NCBI GenBank assembly: GCA_005888335.1 | Contig: VAWY01000097.1 | Coordinates: 1-26,002 of the forward strand | DNA length: 26,002 bases | Direction of reading: 5' to 3' | From: Actinomycetota bacterium | GTDB lineage: Bacteria > Actinomycetota > Thermoleophilia > Solirubrobacterales > Solirubrobacteraceae | Shown here: positions 24,670 through 26,002 of the stretch, in pieces | Layout: each line of letters begins with the position of its first letter | How positions within the stretch are numbered: the first letter of the stretch is position 1 | Notes under the pieces: generated by a model | Seen by the model: the letters and a program-made list of their open reading frames with translations, nothing else | The model's database searches: none | What the model was told of the DNA's origin: nothing | Made by a program: the position numbers and the translations under genes

Positions 24670-26002
24670 CCCAGCTTCGGCGAGCGCCACGGCGCCGCCA
24701 CGCGCCGCGGCAGCTCCTCGCGCAGGGCGTCGATCGCCACGCGGTCCTGGGCCAGCGTGTCGCGGTCGCGCACCGTCACGGTGCGGTCCTCGAGCGTCTG
24801 GTGATCGATCGTCAGGCAGTACGGCGTGCCGATCTCGTCCTGGCGCCGGTAGCGCCGGCCGATCGAGCCGCCCTCGTCGTACTCGAGCTTGAGCCCGGAG
24901 CCCTTGAGCGACTCGAGCACCTCGCGCGCCACCTCCGGCTGGCCGTCCTTGCGCAGCAGCGGCAGCACGGCGACCTTCACCGGCGCGAGCCGCGGGTGGA
25001 GCTTCAGCACGGTCCGCTGCTCGCCGCCCAGCGTGTCCTCGTCGTAGGCGTCGACCAGGAACGCCAGCGCCGCGCGGTCGGCGCCGGCCGCCGGCTCGAT
25101 GACGTGCGGCACGTAGCGCTCGCCGGTCTGCTGGTCGAAGTACTCGAGCTTCTCGCCGGAGTACCTGGCGTGCTGGGTGAGGTCGAAGGCGCCCCGGTTG
25201 GCGATGCCCTCGAGCTCCGACCAGCCGATCGGGAACAGGTACTCGACGTCGGCCGTGCCGCTCGAGTAGTGCGACAACTCGTCGGGGTCGTGCTCGCGCA
25301 GCCGCAGGTGGTCGGGCCGCAGGCCAAGCTCCTCGTACCAACGCCGGCGCTCCTCCTTCCAGAAGACGTACCAGCGCTCTGCCTCGTCGGGCGGGACGAA
25401 GAACTCCATCTCCATCTGCTCGAACTCGCGCGTGCGGAAGATGAAGTTCCCCGGCGTGATCTCGTTGCGGAAGGACTTGCCGACCTGGGCGATCCCGAAC
25501 GGCGGCTTCTTGCGCGCGAACTGCAGGACGTTCTTGAAGTTGATGAAGATGCCCTGCGCCGTCTCGGGGCGCAGGTAGGCGATCGAGCCCTGCTCGCGGA
25601 CCTGGCCGATCGTCGTCTCGAACATCAGGTTGAAGTCGCGCGCGTCGGTGAGGTCGCACTCGGGGCCCTCGCCGGGGTGCAGGCTGGGCTTCTGACCGCA
25701 CTCCGACTGGTCGATGTGGTCGGCGCGGAAGCGCAGCTTGCACGTGCGGCAGTCGACGAGCGGATCGGTGAACCCGGCGAGGTGGCCGCTCGCCTCCCAT
25801 ACGCGCGGGTGCTGGAGGATGGCCGAGTCGAGCGCGACGATGTCGTTGCGCTCGAGCAGCATGGCGCGCCACCACTCGTCCTTGACGTTCTGCTTGAGCA
25901 GCACGCCGTAGTGGCCGTAGTCGTAGGGCGACCCGACCCCGCCATAGATCTCCGAGCTGGGGAAGACGAAGCCGCGGCGCTTGCACAGCGCGACGATCTT
26001 CT
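24666..26002 (-). CDS. glyS: Glycyl-tRNA synthetase, single-chain homodimeric type (N-terminus cut by window edge)
   Basis: Class II synthetase charging tRNA-Gly. About 444 residues are present; only a few N-terminal residues are missing, since KIVALCKRRGFVFPSSEIYGGVGSPYDYGHYGVLLKQN is the known start region. It is the alpha2 (bacterial/eukaryotic single-chain) type, not the alpha2-beta2 type. Motif 2 is FRNEITPGNFIFRTREFEQMEMEFF. LRPETAQGIFINFKNV is the glycine/ATP site. The motif 3 region is EPAAGADRAALAFL, where many relatives have GVDR. A cysteine-containing insert (CRTCKLRFRADH...SECG...GPEC) may bind zinc. The C-terminal anticodon-binding domain (VKVAVLPLLRKDGQPEVAREVLESL) closes the protein. 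The TAA stop overlaps the GT4 stop. Confidence 0.96.
   Translation of the reverse strand, partial: KIVALCKRRGFVFPSSEIYGGVGSPYDYGHYGVLLKQNVKDEWWRAMLLERNDIVALDSAILQHPRVWEASGHLAGFTDPLVDCRTCKLRFRADHIDQSECGQKPSLHPGEGPECDLTDARDFNLMFETTIGQVREQGSIAYLRPETAQGIFINFKNVLQFARKKPPFGIAQVGKSFRNEITPGNFIFRTREFEQMEMEFFVPPDEAERWYVFWKEERRRWYEELGLRPDHLRLREHDPDELSHYSSGTADVEYLFPIGWSELEGIANRGAFDLTQHARYSGEKLEYFDQQTGERYVPHVIEPAAGADRAALAFLVDAYDEDTLGGEQRTVLKLHPRLAPVKVAVLPLLRKDGQPEVAREVLESLKGSGLKLEYDEGGSIGRRYRRQDEIGTPYCLTIDHQTLEDRTVTVRDRDTLAQDRVAIDALREELPRRVAAPWRSPKLG

Noticed and set aside
23554..25986. An 810-codon minus-strand frame across GT4 and glyS
   Set aside because: It is a shadow of two well-supported genes in other frames; its text is low-complexity Arg/Gly/Ala-rich.

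Overview
The window is very GC-rich DNA with dense genes on both strands. Small gaps, frequent GTG starts, an R2lox-type oxidase and single-chain bacterial-type enzymes point to a high-GC actinobacterium. My best guess is Thermoleophilia/Solirubrobacterales; this is an impression from gene content, not a proof. It reads as ordinary chromosome. I see no phage, integrase, transposase, CRISPR array, rRNA or tRNA.

Layout. (1) 1-7146 is central metabolism and lipid oxidation: succinate dehydrogenase flavoprotein (sdhA, cut by the left edge), an M50 site-2 protease with CBS domains, and a tetR-aidB pair (AidB-type acyl-CoA dehydrogenase), all on the minus strand. Divergent from these is an icd-mdh operon, so three TCA-cycle genes lie within 7 kb. 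A 28-bp near-palindrome in front of tetR is the likely TetR operator. (2) 7147-9481 holds a long hairpin between convergent genes, a small coiled-coil/AT-hook/winged-helix protein, an SRPBCC protein, an NAD(P)-binding SDR and a four-cysteine mini-protein. (3) 9502-14880 has a CPA1-type cation/proton antiporter divergent from a tightly coupled operon of MBL-fold hydrolase, Hsp20 and Lon protease. A small one-span membrane protein follows, then a clear hairpin terminator. (4) 14930-16911 has a second TetR regulator, a 362-bp gene-free stretch with nested inverted and direct repeats including a perfect 41-nt palindrome, and a lipoprotein with a glycoside-hydrolase-like barrel. (5) 16872-19326, minus strand: an SPW-repeat membrane protein, an R2lox-like di-metal oxidase fused to a C-terminal SCP2 lipid-binding domain, and a SAM methyltransferase. 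(6) 19349-24669 has five glycosyltransferases (three GT2-like, two GT4-like) on alternating strands plus a 64-residue unknown protein. (7) 24666-26002 is glycyl-tRNA synthetase, cut by the right edge.

The most interesting signals: four divergent gene pairs have start codons only about 18-22 bp apart, with one small A/T-bearing core that can be read as a -10 box on both strands. Several other genes also have a -10-like hexamer 6-8 nt before the start codon and no Shine-Dalgarno, suggesting widespread leaderless transcription. The R2lox-SCP2 fusion, with a palindrome in its promoter, and the nested repeat element at 15599-15848 are the other main candidates for something little described.
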